Assembly (NCBI GenBank): GCA_030605665.1
Contig: JAUWHW010000011.1
Coordinates: 1-38,227 of the forward strand
Length of the DNA stretch: 38,227 nucleotides
Origin: Dehalococcoidia bacterium
GTDB taxonomy: Bacteria > Chloroflexota > Dehalococcoidia > GIF9 > AB-539-J10
Direction of reading: 5' to 3'
Shown one piece after another: positions 16,110 through 24,985 of this stretch. Every line of letters begins with the position of its first letter. Position 1 is the stretch's first letter. The notes under the pieces are model-generated. The model worked only from the letters and a program-made list of their open reading frames with translations. It was not told where the DNA came from and made no database searches. Both the position numbers and the translations under genes were made by a program.

Positions 16110-17486
16110 ATGGTACAGGAAAAATCACCCCCAACTGACATTGGAGCAGAGGAGGCTATAATTGGCTCCTTGCTTATTGACCCCGAGGCTATATTGAAAG
16201 TAGCTACCTTTCTTAAACCTGAGGACTTTTTCTCAGAAACAAACCAATGGGTTTATCAAGCTTGTTTCTCCCTTTATCAGCGTAACGAAGTTATAAATCA
16301 GATTACTGTAGCCCATGAACTGATGCGCCAGGACAGGCTAGCGCAGATTGGTGGTGCTGCCTATCTAAGTCATCTGATATCCATTGTGCCCACATCCTTG
16401 CATATTGAACATTACGCGCAGATAGTGTCTAACATGGCATTGATGCGGCGTTTAATTACTGCTGCAGGACAGATTGCAGCCATTGGCTATGAAGCCGCCC
16501 CTGATATTGAAGCTAGCCTCAGTAAGGCTGAGGATATCCTTTTTCAAGTACGGACGAGGCAAGGCTCTCGAGATCTCGTTCCAGTTCGTGATGCTCTGGG
16601 TCAATACTTCGAGGAGGCTGGACAACCTGCTATATCTCAAGAAGGAGAGAAACTTCACATTGTAACTGGTTTTATTGGTTTAGATGATTTGCTGGGTGGG
16701 TTACAGAAGTCTGACTTAGTTGTTTTAGCTGCCAGACCTAGCTTGGGCAAAACCAGCTTAGCCCTGAATATTGCTAGAAATGTTGCTGTGGAGCAAAAGG
16801 CTTGTGTTGCTCTATTTAGTTTAGAAATGGCACGGGAGTCGGTGGTTCAGCGTCTTTTGGCTAGTGAAGCGGGGGTAAATTCCAGATTTGTCCGTTTGGG
16901 ACGTTTTAACGAGAAAGACGAAGTGAGAATTATGGAGGCCAGTGGCATATTGTCTGAAGCACCGTTCTATATTGATGATTCACCTCAGCTCCGAACTATA
17001 GATATAAGGAGCAAAGCACGAAGGCTTCATTTTGAGCGCAATATTGATTTAATAATCGTTGATTATATACAGCTAATACAAGGTGATGGCAAGAATGAAA
17101 CTCGGGTGCAAGAGCTCAGTCATATAACTCGCTCTTTAAAAATGTTGGCCAGGGAGCTAAACGTGCCTGTGCTGGCTGTATCTCAACTTAGCCGAGCTGT
17201 AGAATGGCGAGCCTCCCATATACCTCAGCTTGCTGACTTACGTGAAAGCGGCACCATTGAGCAGGATGCTGATGTTGTCTTTTTTATCTACAGGAATGAC
17301 ATGTATTATAGTGCAGAAGAGTGGAGTAAGCTGCACGACATTGAGAGGGAACCATATCCCCGTGGTATTGCTGATATAATTATAGCTAAGCACCGCAATG
17401 GCCCTTTAGGACGAGCCAAATTGCGCTTCCTGAATAGCATTGTTAAATTTGAGAATATGGAGGCTGAGCCAATTTCGACTCCTTAA
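16110..17486 (+). CDS. dnaB: Replicative DNA helicase DnaB
   Basis: Hexameric 5'-3' helicase of the replication fork. The N-terminal DnaB domain starts PPTDIGAEEAIIGSLL. The RecA-type ATPase domain has Walker A ARPSLGKTS (208-216), FSLEMARE, Walker B LIIVDYIQLI (about 315-324), and LRESGTIEQDADVV plus IIIAKHRNGPLG near the end. At 458 residues it is complete. It is the second gene of the rplI-dnaB-dnaD-dnaC-like cluster, so helicase and putative loader genes are cotranscribed. Confidence 0.97.
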   Translation: MVQEKSPPTDIGAEEAIIGSLLIDPEAILKVATFLKPEDFFSETNQWVYQACFSLYQRNEVINQITVAHELMRQDRLAQIGGAAYLSHLISIVPTSLHIEHYAQIVSNMALMRRLITAAGQIAAIGYEAAPDIEASLSKAEDILFQVRTRQGSRDLVPVRDALGQYFEEAGQPAISQEGEKLHIVTGFIGLDDLLGGLQKSDLVVLAARPSLGKTSLALNIARNVAVEQKACVALFSLEMARESVVQRLLASEAGVNSRFVRLGRFNEKDEVRIMEASGILSEAPFYIDDSPQLRTIDIRSKARRLHFERNIDLIIVDYIQLIQGDGKNETRVQELSHITRSLKMLARELNVPVLAVSQLSRAVEWRASHIPQLADLRESGTIEQDADVVFFIYRNDMYYSAEEWSKLHDIEREPYPRGIADIIIAKHRNGPLGRAKLRFLNSIVKFENMEAEPISTP

Positions 17487-17522
17487 AATAATGTTATTCC
17501 GGCCATACGCAGGAGCTCAAAG

Positions 17523-18206
17523 ATGATAGACAAAGAAAGATCTGATTTTACCCCTCTGCCTAATTCTCTTTTTACTCAGGTGATACCTCAAATCCAAGAT
17601 ATAGCTGAGTTTAAGGTAACGATGTATATCTTTTATTTGCTCCATCATAAGCCACGACACCCTCCCTTTGTCACATACGAAGAATTATTGTCTCATAACG
17701 CATCAATGGTTGGAATGGAAGAGAAAGCACTTCATCACGCTTTAGATTTAGCAGTAAACCGCGGCAGCATCTTGCAGCTAAATTTAAATATAGAGGGCAA
17801 ATGGCAGAATGTCTACTTTGCCAATACAGAATCTGATAGGAAGGTTATTAATAAAATCAAGCGTGGGGAACTTTCTATTAAGGAAGCAGTATCTGAAGAA
17901 GAGGGGACAGGTCGAGCGATACAGTTGCCTAATATCTTCAGCCTTTATGAGCAAAATATAGGTGTGCTCACGCCCATGATTGTTGAAGAGCTCAAGGAAG
18001 CGGCAAAGCTCTATCCATGGCAATGGATTGATGAGGCCTTTAAGGAAGCGGTCCTAATGAATAAGCGCAGTTGGAAATATATCGCCCGTATTCTCGAACG
18101 ATGGACTAGCGAGGGTAGAAATAGTGGAGAACGTAGGCAAGATATTAAAAAGGGTAGCCCCGACAAATACATTAGGGGCAAGTACGGACATCTGGTCAAA
18201 AGATAG
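17523..18206 (+). CDS. DnaD domain protein (replication initiation/primosome)
   Basis: DnaD-type proteins help recruit the helicase at origins in Firmicutes and relatives. The C-terminal half contains the DnaD/DnaB-II domain pattern FSLYEQNIGVLTPMIVEELK followed by WIDEAFKEAVLMNKRSWKYI and ARILERW (about residues 138-195). The N-terminal part (FTPLPNSLFTQVIPQI) fits the winged-helix region of phage/Chloroflexi homologues. AGGAG sits ~9 nt before the ATG. Its 3' end is overlapped by the longest possible frame of the next gene. Confidence 0.88.
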   Translation: MIDKERSDFTPLPNSLFTQVIPQIQDIAEFKVTMYIFYLLHHKPRHPPFVTYEELLSHNASMVGMEEKALHHALDLAVNRGSILQLNLNIEGKWQNVYFANTESDRKVINKIKRGELSIKEAVSEEEGTGRAIQLPNIFSLYEQNIGVLTPMIVEELKEAAKLYPWQWIDEAFKEAVLMNKRSWKYIARILERWTSEGRNSGERRQDIKKGSPDKYIRGKYGHLVKR

Positions 18207-19566
18207 GGCCCCCGAAAATTCGCCGAATTTTCGGGGTAAAAAAGGTAGTGAAGGTGAAGAGAAAGTCTGTCCTATCTGTAAGGGGGCCGGGTTTGTTTAC
18301 CCTGTCCTGGACTCAGGGCGGCCTGATTTCAGCCAGGTAGTGCCTTGCCAATGCAATAAGGAGAAGTTACAAAAAGAGAAATTAGGTTACCTCGAAAGGC
18401 ATAGTAATCTTGGTTTCTTATCGCGGCTTACCTTTGATAATCTATCTCCCAAGGGAAAGAGAGGCGATGCTGTTTCGCAGGAGCATTTTGCCCGTGTTTA
18501 TAAGGTAGTTAAGGCTTTTGCTGATAATCCCCAGGGTTGGCTGGTGCTTTTCGGTCCCAGTGGCTGTGGCAAAACTCATCTAGCTTGTGCTATAGCTAAT
18601 TATCGTTTAGGCCTGGGGCAAATAGCTTTTTATATTGGAGTTGCTGACCTTCTAGACCACCTTCGTTCTGCTTTTAGTCCCGCAAGCGACATTACCTATG
18701 ATGACTTATTTGAGCGAGTGAAGAATACACCCTTGCTTGTGCTTGATGACCTGAGCATGGGAGGCGCTACACCCTGGGCAAAGGAAAAACTAGAGCAGCT
18801 TCTCAACCATCGGTTCAATGCTATGTTAGCCACTGTGATTACTACTGATGTGCCATTAGAAAAGTTTGATGACCGGTTGCGTGGTCATTTTAGAGATAGT
18901 GAAACTTGCCAGGTATGTATAGTAGAGCAGAGGTCTCCACTGGAGCATTTAGATAGCTTACAGCTAGAGTTATTGCGAAATATGACCTTTGATAATTTTG
19001 ACCCCAAGCGTGTAAATCTCCCCCTGGAGCAGCGTCAAAATTTGAAGCAAGCTTTTCAACTAGCAATGGATTTTGCTCGTAATCCGGAAGGTTGGTTGAT
19101 ATTTCAAGGTGTCAATGGTTGTGGCAAAACCCATCTAGCAGCAGCTATTGCTAACTATCGGTTGGCAATAGGCAAACCAGTTTTCTTTGTGGTTGTTCCT
19201 GACCTCCTTGACCATTTACGCTCCACCTTCAGCCCACAGAGCAGCATATCTTATGACGAGTTTTTTGAGCAGATTAAAAAGAGCCCAATGCTGATACTGG
19301 ATGATTTTGGTGAGCAATCAGCTACTCCTTGGGCTCAAGAGAAGCTGTATCAATTGATTAACTATAGGTATAATGCCAGACTTCCAATGGTGATTACCAG
19401 TTGCCTTTCATTGGATGAGATTGAACCCAGAATCAGTTCACGGATGGTAGACCCGAGGCTAAGCTTGGTATTTAACATCATTGCTCCCGATTATCGCGGT
19501 GATGTAAACCCCACTCGGATGGCTAAACATCCTGAGCCACATATTCCTAGGAGACGTTATCTCTGA
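18124..19566 (+). CDS. Tandem DnaC/IstB-like AAA+ ATPase (putative helicase loader)
   Basis: The protein (up to 480 residues) carries two consecutive DnaC-like ATPase domains. P-loops are GPSGCGKT (144-151) and GVNGCGKT (329-336); Walker B motifs are LLVLDDL (204-210) and MLILDDF (389-395). The two halves are alike in detail (ANYRLGLGQIAFYIGVADLL versus ANYRLAIGKPVFFVVVPDLL), so the gene arose by internal duplication. An N-terminal CPIC...CQC set (C49, C52, C75, C77) suggests a zinc site. The second half has RISSRMVD where the first has RLRGHFRD, so the arginine-finger regions differ. No ATG exists before the zinc motif; GTG 18124 is the only start, overlapping dnaD by 83 bp. A perfect hairpin lies between. 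Confidence 0.85.
   Translation: MENVGKILKRVAPTNTLGASTDIWSKDRAPENSPNFRGKKGSEGEEKVCPICKGAGFVYPVLDSGRPDFSQVVPCQCNKEKLQKEKLGYLERHSNLGFLSRLTFDNLSPKGKRGDAVSQEHFARVYKVVKAFADNPQGWLVLFGPSGCGKTHLACAIANYRLGLGQIAFYIGVADLLDHLRSAFSPASDITYDDLFERVKNTPLLVLDDLSMGGATPWAKEKLEQLLNHRFNAMLATVITTDVPLEKFDDRLRGHFRDSETCQVCIVEQRSPLEHLDSLQLELLRNMTFDNFDPKRVNLPLEQRQNLKQAFQLAMDFARNPEGWLIFQGVNGCGKTHLAAAIANYRLAIGKPVFFVVVPDLLDHLRSTFSPQSSISYDEFFEQIKKSPMLILDDFGEQSATPWAQEKLYQLINYRYNARLPMVITSCLSLDEIEPRISSRMVDPRLSLVFNIIAPDYRGDVNPTRMAKHPEPHIPRRRYL
18210..18236. repeat. Perfect 12-bp-stem hairpin at the dnaD/dnaC-like junction
   Basis: The arms 18210-18221 and 18225-18236 are perfectly complementary with a 3-base loop, beginning 4 bp after the dnaD stop. 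There is no T-run on either flank (TAAAAAAGG follows on +), so it is not an ordinary terminator. It is within the deduced dnaC-like frame. Confidence 0.75.
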
Positions 19567-19636
19567 GCATCGGGTTATTGCAATCAGAAAACATTGGGTG
19601 CTAAAATAAGCCAACACTAAGGCAGAAGGTTTAGTT

Positions 19637-20140
19637 ATGATAAATTCCCCAGTTCTAGTTCTTAATCAAAGCTATGAGCCGCTCAATTTATGTCGTGTGC
19701 GTCGGGCTGTAGTGCTGGTTTTCTGTGGTAAGGCTGAAGTGCTGGAAAACAGCAGGGGGAAGCTTCATTCTGTTACACAGGTTTTCCTGATACCTTCGGT
19801 AATCCGTCTCGTTTATATGGTTAAACGCCCTCGGCATCAAAGGAAGTTGACTAAACTTGAGGTGTTTACTCGGGACCAATATACCTGTCAGTATTGTGGT
19901 CGTCAAACAAAGGAGCTCACTTTAGACCATGTTATTCCGCGGCGGCGAGGTGGAAAGCATAGCTGGGAGAACGTAGTTAGCGCCTGTAAAGTTTGCAATC
20001 GTCGTAAAGGGGGGCATACACCGAAGGAAGCTGAAATGAAATTACTCCGTCAGCCACGCACACCACGCAATGATGGTTTCTATATTCCTTATCACTATCT
20101 CAATAGTCATGGTGAGTGGAAAAAATACGTGCCTCAGTAA
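19637..20140 (+). CDS. HNH endonuclease family protein
   Basis: A 167-residue HNH nuclease of the small stand-alone type common in Chloroflexota and Cyanobacteria. The N-terminus PVLVLNQSYEPLNLCRVRRA precedes an HNH core: QYTCQYCGRQ, then LTLDHVIPRRRGGKHSWEN, then ACKVCNRRKGG, with four cysteines for zinc and the catalytic H in DHV. GAAGG precedes the ATG. It converges on ricT with 7 bp between stops. The physiological substrate is unknown. Confidence 0.9.
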   Translation: MINSPVLVLNQSYEPLNLCRVRRAVVLVFCGKAEVLENSRGKLHSVTQVFLIPSVIRLVYMVKRPRHQRKLTKLEVFTRDQYTCQYCGRQTKELTLDHVIPRRRGGKHSWENVVSACKVCNRRKGGHTPKEAEMKLLRQPRTPRNDGFYIPYHYLNSHGEWKKYVPQ

Positions 20141-20147
20141 CGCAATT

Positions 20148-20948
20148 CTAGCCCTGCCTTGGAGTTTCGCTTAGTCGGTCGAAGGGCAATTCCCTAACAA
20201 TGTTATCAATCTCTACTACCACTGTTTCTTTTAAGGGATTTACACTGACTACCTTAGCTTTGCCGAAGGGTGTCGATATCTCCTGACGCACCCGGGGCAT
20301 TTTCTCCCTTATAGCTGCATATTGTTTATTTTCATATGCAAGGCAGCAAAGCAGGCGCCCACAGATGCCTGATATCTTAGCCGGATTTAAAGCTAAATCT
20401 TGCTGCTTAGCCATTCTAACGGAGATAGAGCTAAACTCAGTGAGCCATCTCTGGCAGCACAAGGGATAACCGCACTTACCTATGCCTCCGGCTAATTTAG
20501 CTTCGTCCCTTGGCCCTACTTGTCTTAATTCCACATGTGTCTTAAGCGTGCGGCTCAATTTTCGCACTAAATTTCGGAAATCAATTCGCTCTAGGGCACT
20601 AAAAAATATAGTTAAGCGACTAAAATCGGGATTATAGTGAACTGCTATAGGCTTCATCCTTAAACCAAGTTCGGTCACCATCTCTTTACATTTAACTAAC
20701 GCCTTCTTTTCCTTGTTCTGCCGAGCTTTCTTCAAATCTTCTGGTTGAGCACGGCGTATCACTGTCATTAGCGGTTTGCTTGGGTCGCTTGCTTGAACTT
20801 GAGCCTTGGAAATGACGACTTTAGCCAAATCTAAACCTTGATTGGTGTCAACCACTACATGGTCGCCAACCTGTAGTGATATGTCACCAGCGTCACAATA
20901 AAATAAATTGCCTCTGGGCTGAAACCGAACTGCAATTATCTTAGCCAT
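20148..20948 (-). CDS. ricT: PSP1/RicT (YaaT) family protein
   Basis: RicT belongs to the Y-complex that binds iron-sulfur clusters and promotes RNA processing in Bacillus; outside Bacillus the family is present but less studied. The 266-residue protein has PSP1 C-terminal cysteines: GGIGKCGYPLCCQRWL and GICGRLLCCLAYE. It overlaps holB by 8 bp, the widely conserved holB-ricT order, which supports the identification. Confidence 0.92.
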   Translation of the reverse strand: MAKIIAVRFQPRGNLFYCDAGDISLQVGDHVVVDTNQGLDLAKVVISKAQVQASDPSKPLMTVIRRAQPEDLKKARQNKEKKALVKCKEMVTELGLRMKPIAVHYNPDFSRLTIFFSALERIDFRNLVRKLSRTLKTHVELRQVGPRDEAKLAGGIGKCGYPLCCQRWLTEFSSISVRMAKQQDLALNPAKISGICGRLLCCLAYENKQYAAIREKMPRVRQEISTPFGKAKVVSVNPLKETVVVEIDNIVRELPFDRLSETPRQG

Positions 20949-21948
20949 TGAGATTGCTTTCCCCCGATTTTCTGGGTAAATTAAGCATCAGCGATTCTAA
21001 TGCCAAACGAGCATTAACGTTTCTGGAAATCTCCTCCTCCGTTAAGCATAAGTTAGCCACGAATTCTTTAACCTGGTTTAGACTTAGCCCCTTTGCTTGT
21101 TTCTTCAGAGCTACTTCATAGTCTACATTGGTGATGGCTTCCCCACAGCCTCCCTTGATAAGCATCAGGTCATGCCACCAACTGAGCCACATTTCCATTA
21201 CTTCTATTGCAGGCCTTCGATCTTGACTGAACAGTGTGGCTAGCTCCTGGGCATAGGCGAAGCGCTGTTCCAAGACAGCAGTTAGTAAGGAGCTTAGCCT
21301 GTCAATGCTTTGAGACCGTTGATGAAGCAAATTGTCATCCACCAGAGCAGATAATGCCCAGCCAAGACAACCATGACATAGGCGAGCCAAAAGTTTTGCT
21401 TTGGAAAGGTCAACACTATAGGAGTGGGTAAGTATTTTTTGTATTTGTTCTGAGGGTATAGGCTTCAATTCCAGTCTCTGACAGCGAGAGATAATCGTGG
21501 GTAAAAGGCAAGATTCCTCAGCGGATAGCAAGAGCCAAACTACTTTTGGTGGCGGCTCTTCCAATATCTTGAGTAAGGAATTGGCCGCCTCAATGGATAG
21601 GTATTCAGCTTCATCAATGATAAATACTTTGCACTTACCTTCATAAGGTGGCAAATTAGCTAATCTCTGCAGCCTCCGCATATCATCAATGCCGATCTCC
21701 GCTTTGAAGTCCAACCCTGTGGAGGTAACATCGGCGTGCTTGCCTTCTAGAATTCGACGACAGGAACAGCATTGGCCACAAGGTGGCTTAGAATCATCAC
21801 AATTTAGAGCCTGGGCTAAATTAATGGCTAGGGTTCTTTTGCCTACGTGCCGTGGTCCCACCAGAAGGTAGGCGTGAGCTATATTATCCTCTTTAAGGCT
21901 ACGCTCTAGCAAAGCCAAAATTTTATCTTGTCCTACTACTTGCCACAT
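20941..21948 (-). CDS. holB: DNA polymerase III delta' subunit
   Basis: Clamp-loader subunit that helps place the beta clamp on DNA. The 335-residue protein begins MWQVVGQDKILALLERSL, with LVGPRHVGKRTLAINLAQAL as the P-loop region. A zinc motif CGQCCSCRRILEGKHADV follows, and VFIIDEAEYLSIEAANSLLK then LEEPPP are typical clamp-loader motifs. The P-loop ends in GKRT and is near consensus. It follows lysA by 2 bp and overlaps ricT. Confidence 0.94.
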   Translation of the reverse strand: MWQVVGQDKILALLERSLKEDNIAHAYLLVGPRHVGKRTLAINLAQALNCDDSKPPCGQCCSCRRILEGKHADVTSTGLDFKAEIGIDDMRRLQRLANLPPYEGKCKVFIIDEAEYLSIEAANSLLKILEEPPPKVVWLLLSAEESCLLPTIISRCQRLELKPIPSEQIQKILTHSYSVDLSKAKLLARLCHGCLGWALSALVDDNLLHQRSQSIDRLSSLLTAVLEQRFAYAQELATLFSQDRRPAIEVMEMWLSWWHDLMLIKGGCGEAITNVDYEVALKKQAKGLSLNQVKEFVANLCLTEEEISRNVNARLALESLMLNLPRKSGESNLNG

Positions 21949-21950
21949 AT

Positions 21951-23276
21951 TTACCCTACGTCCAAGCGTATTAAATCTTGATAGCTTTCCCGGCGCCGGA
22001 TAAGATTTGCTCCGCCATCATTCACCATGACTATAGCTGGTTTGGGCGAGACATTGTAATTACTCCACATGGGGATGGAATAAGCGCCACAAACTGGTAT
22101 AGCTATGATATCACCAGGGGAAACCGAAGCCAATTTAGTATCTCTTGCTAGAATATCTCCCGATTCGCAGAGCTTGCCGGCAATCGTGACTAGCTCCTCT
22201 TCCGCCTCTAAAGCTTTATTAGCTACTAAAGCTTCATATTTGGCTCCATAAAGAGCTGGCCGAATGTTATCGCTCATGCCGCCATCAACACAGATATACT
22301 TTCTTACACCAGCTATCTCCTTTATTGCTCCCACCTTATATAATGCCACTCCAGCCTGTCCTACGATTGCTCTCCCTGGCTCAATAATAAGTCGAGGAAA
22401 GCTTAAACCCATCTGTGAAATAAGGCTATTTAGCTTGCTAGTTATGGCTTGAGCATAATCAGCTGTAGCAGGCACTTCAGAATCCAGAATGTATTGAACA
22501 GCAAAACCGCCCCCCACGCTAAATTCACTAGGTTGGAAATTAAATCTCTCTCTCATCTCCAGAGCGAAGCGAAGGACAAGCTCTATAGCCATCTCATAAG
22601 GCTTTGTTTTGGGTATGGGGGAGCCGAGGTGGAAGTGAACCCCCAAAAGATTAAGGTGGGAGGCTGACATAGCTTGTTTTACTGCCTCTTCAACTTGTCC
22701 TGTGGCTAAGGGAAAGCCGAATTTGCTATCTAGCATCCCTGTAGTAGTATATTCATGGGTATGAGGATCAACTCCTGGGGTGAGGCGAAGCAAGATATCC
22801 TGACTAATTTCCCTTTCTTTAGCTAGCCTGTTAAGTAGTTCAAGTTCGTAGAAGTTATCTACCACAACTCGACCAATGTCCCAATTTAGAGCTAGCTTTA
22901 GCTCTTCTGGCGTCTTGTTGTTGCCGTGAAAATAAACTTTAGCTGGTGGGAAATCTACAGAGTGGGCAATGCTAAGTTCTCCTCCAGAGACAACATCAAG
23001 TCCTAAACCCTCTTGCTTAAATATAAGAGCCAAAGCCCGGTTTAGAAAAGCTTTTGAGGCGTAAATGACCAGGGAATCAGGATAATGTTTGGAGAATTCA
23101 GCTTTAAATTCACGGCACTTATGACGGAGGGTGAATTCATCAAAAAGGTAAAGGGGCGTGCCAAATTCCTTGACCAGGTCAGCAACGTCGCAGCCGCCGA
23201 TGCAAATATGACCTTGATTATTTACCTTCGCAGTTAGCGGAAAAAGGGAGAGTTTGGGCACATTTCTTATATTCAA
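21951..23276 (-). CDS. lysA: Diaminopimelate decarboxylase
   Basis: PLP enzyme that turns meso-diaminopimelate into lysine, the last step of the pathway. VIYASKAFLNRAL contains the PLP lysine. HFHLGSPI, GGGFAVQY, EPGRAIVGQAG, GGMSDNIRPALYGAKYEA and KLCESGDILARD are the family motifs for cofactor and substrate binding. The frame opens with TTG at 23276, only ~5 nt after the predicted transcription start; GTG at 23261 is an alternative. Length (441 aa) is slightly above average. First gene of the lysA-holB-ricT operon. Confidence 0.95.
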   Translation of the reverse strand: MNIRNVPKLSLFPLTAKVNNQGHICIGGCDVADLVKEFGTPLYLFDEFTLRHKCREFKAEFSKHYPDSLVIYASKAFLNRALALIFKQEGLGLDVVSGGELSIAHSVDFPPAKVYFHGNNKTPEELKLALNWDIGRVVVDNFYELELLNRLAKEREISQDILLRLTPGVDPHTHEYTTTGMLDSKFGFPLATGQVEEAVKQAMSASHLNLLGVHFHLGSPIPKTKPYEMAIELVLRFALEMRERFNFQPSEFSVGGGFAVQYILDSEVPATADYAQAITSKLNSLISQMGLSFPRLIIEPGRAIVGQAGVALYKVGAIKEIAGVRKYICVDGGMSDNIRPALYGAKYEALVANKALEAEEELVTIAGKLCESGDILARDTKLASVSPGDIIAIPVCGAYSIPMWSNYNVSPKPAIVMVNDGGANLIRRRESYQDLIRLDVG

Positions 23277-23287
23277 TCTACCGTAGA

Positions 23288-23316
23288 ATGTTACCCATTC
23301 TCACTGTAAGAGTCAA
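23288..23316 (-). promoter_or_regulatory. Promoter of lysA-holB-ricT
   Basis: On the - strand TTGACT (23311-23316), 17-bp spacer, TAACAT (23288-23293). Predicted start ~23281, just upstream of the lysA TTG, implying a very short leader or use of the GTG at 23261. Confidence 0.55.
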
Positions 23317-23420
23317 TTCAATTTCAACCAAGCAGTATATTATAAGGGATACTATCTGGATACCCCGATGGTATTCCCAGGGGCATCATGGCAGCTCGGA
23401 GATAGAAATCTCGGCTTTAT

Positions 23421-23450
23421 TTGACAGGGCAAAGTTTTCCCTGATAGACT
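23421..23450 (+). promoter_or_regulatory. Promoter of tRNA-Asp
   Basis: Perfect TTGACA at 23421-23426, an 18-bp spacer and TAGACT at 23445-23450 preceded by TG (extended -10). The tRNA begins 25 bp downstream of the -10. Confidence 0.6.
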
Positions 23451-23474
23451 TCACTTTGAAAAGCTCTTAAAAAT

Positions 23475-23549
23475 GGCCCCGTGGTGTAGCGGTTTTAACA
23501 TGCCACCCTGTCACGGTGGAGATCAGGGGTTCAAATCCCCTCGGGGTCG
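23475..23549 (+). tRNA. tRNA-Asp (GUC)
   Basis: A 75-base cloverleaf. The acceptor arm GGCCCCG pairs with CGGGGTC (one G-U). The anticodon arm is CCACC/GGTGG with loop CTGTCAC, giving anticodon GTC. The T-arm has AGGGG, TTCAAAT and CCCCT. CCA is not encoded. Its 3' 19 bases are shared with the end of the recombinase gene on the other strand, marking the probable attachment site. Confidence 0.96.
23531..23549. other. Putative attachment site (tRNA-Asp 3' end / recombinase stop)
   Basis: The last codons of the recombinase (CDPEGI and TGA) are the complement of the tRNA T-arm and acceptor 3' strand. The sharing makes this the natural crossover region. Confidence 0.5.
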
Positions 23550-24985
23550 CATGTAATATCTTTAGCGTGACACTCAAAATTTATCTTGAAGAATTGCTCA
23601 AGTTGAGGTCGTGGTTTTACCGCCGCAATCTTGCCATCTTCTACCCATATTTGGTCGAACAATGTCTTGGCTAGCTTGTTTCTTTGTTCTTGTGCAGCCT
23701 CGTCCCAAGCATCAGCGACGTTCGATAAGAAATGAGCTAGCTGCTGTAGCTGGTTGGCTTGGTCTTCCTGGGGGGAAAGTCGTTGTAACTGTTTCTGAAT
23801 ATCGTCACGCTCTTTCAGGTAGTCCTCTCTAGTGATGTCCCCCCACTTGTATAGGTCCTTTATCCTTGTTGATCTTGCTTGGAGGGCAGTTTTTTGGTTG
23901 GCGGAATTGTCGTATGCTGACTGAAGCTTGCGATGAGCTTCGAGGATCCTGTGTTGGTAATCCTGAGGGATGACGAAGTTTTCCAGATACCAATGAATTT
24001 GAGCCTCATAGACTTTCAGAAAGGTGCTCTTACAGTCACAACCCAAGCCCTTAGCTCTAGTAGCACAGTACATCCTGGGCTCACCCTTTGGATTCTGGTG
24101 GGTTCGCATCTTGCCGCCACACTTTCGACAGTAGGTTATACATGAAAGGCTATAAGTCGTCGCTCGGCTGGTGATGGTTTGGCGAGTTCGCCGATTACGA
24201 GCTCTAGTTTCCTGCGCTGCAAGGAAAAACTCTTCACTAATAAATGGTTCATGCTTTCCCTCGATCCAGCTACCATTCCCATCGGGTAACTCCCCAAGAT
24301 AGAAGCGATTCTGTAGCATATCCCGGACAGTATCCCTGGAGAAGGGTCTATTGCCTTGATTGCCAGCAGTGCGGTATCCCTTTTCATTTAAGGCCATGGC
24401 TACCTCTCTATCGCTTTTGCCCTGTGCTGCCAACTCGAAAGCCATCGCTAAACCAGGGTGAGTATCAGGATTCGGCACGGGTACACCATCTTCCCCCTTC
24501 ATGGCTCCAAAAGGGAGAAGACCGCAGTAGAGTCCCTGGGCTCTGCGTTCATGCCATCCCTTCTTTGTTTCCTGGCTTAAGTTATCTGAGTAGTATTGGG
24601 CGAATGCTCCCAGTAAAGCTAGATGAACCTTGCCTGATGGCGTAGTGTAATCCATCTGCTCATTTATGGAGATAAAGGTAACTTCCGCGTTTAGCAGCTT
24701 ATCGAAGTATTCCAGGGTGATACGGAGATTTCGAGAGAAGCGGTCAAGCTTATGGACCACAAGGACATCGAAATTCCCTGCCAGGGCATCGGTTACCATC
24801 TCCTTAAATGCCGGGCGCTTAGCGATGTTATCGGTCCTCGCAGATTTTCCCTCATCAATATATTCACGGTATTTTGTCCAACCACGTCCCTGAATCAAGG
24901 CTTCGAAAGCTCTTCTCTGAGCATCGATGCTGTAGCCTTCTACCTGCTCTTCTGAACTTACTCGTGCGTATAATGCTGCTTTCAT
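23531..24985 (-). CDS. Large serine recombinase/integrase
   Basis: Site-specific recombinase that likely inserted and can excise the element. The resolvase domain has ALYARVSSEEQVEGYSIDAQ with the catalytic serine near residue 10, VVHKLDRFSRNL (the R/LDRxxR site) and LLGAFAQYYSDNLS. The recombinase domain follows (PFGAM...RDTVRDMLQNRFYLG). A zinc ribbon CRKCGGKM...CATRAKGLGCDC and a coiled-coil C-terminus (about 360-430) complete the family architecture; 484 residues is normal. The ATG overlaps the stop of the preceding gene (ATGA), so the two are coupled. The stop codon lies within tRNA-Asp, so the intact reading frame depends on the integration junction. Confidence 0.95.
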   Translation of the reverse strand: MKAALYARVSSEEQVEGYSIDAQRRAFEALIQGRGWTKYREYIDEGKSARTDNIAKRPAFKEMVTDALAGNFDVLVVHKLDRFSRNLRITLEYFDKLLNAEVTFISINEQMDYTTPSGKVHLALLGAFAQYYSDNLSQETKKGWHERRAQGLYCGLLPFGAMKGEDGVPVPNPDTHPGLAMAFELAAQGKSDREVAMALNEKGYRTAGNQGNRPFSRDTVRDMLQNRFYLGELPDGNGSWIEGKHEPFISEEFFLAAQETRARNRRTRQTITSRATTYSLSCITYCRKCGGKMRTHQNPKGEPRMYCATRAKGLGCDCKSTFLKVYEAQIHWYLENFVIPQDYQHRILEAHRKLQSAYDNSANQKTALQARSTRIKDLYKWGDITREDYLKERDDIQKQLQRLSPQEDQANQLQQLAHFLSNVADAWDEAAQEQRNKLAKTLFDQIWVEDGKIAAVKPRPQLEQFFKINFECHAKDITCDPEGI

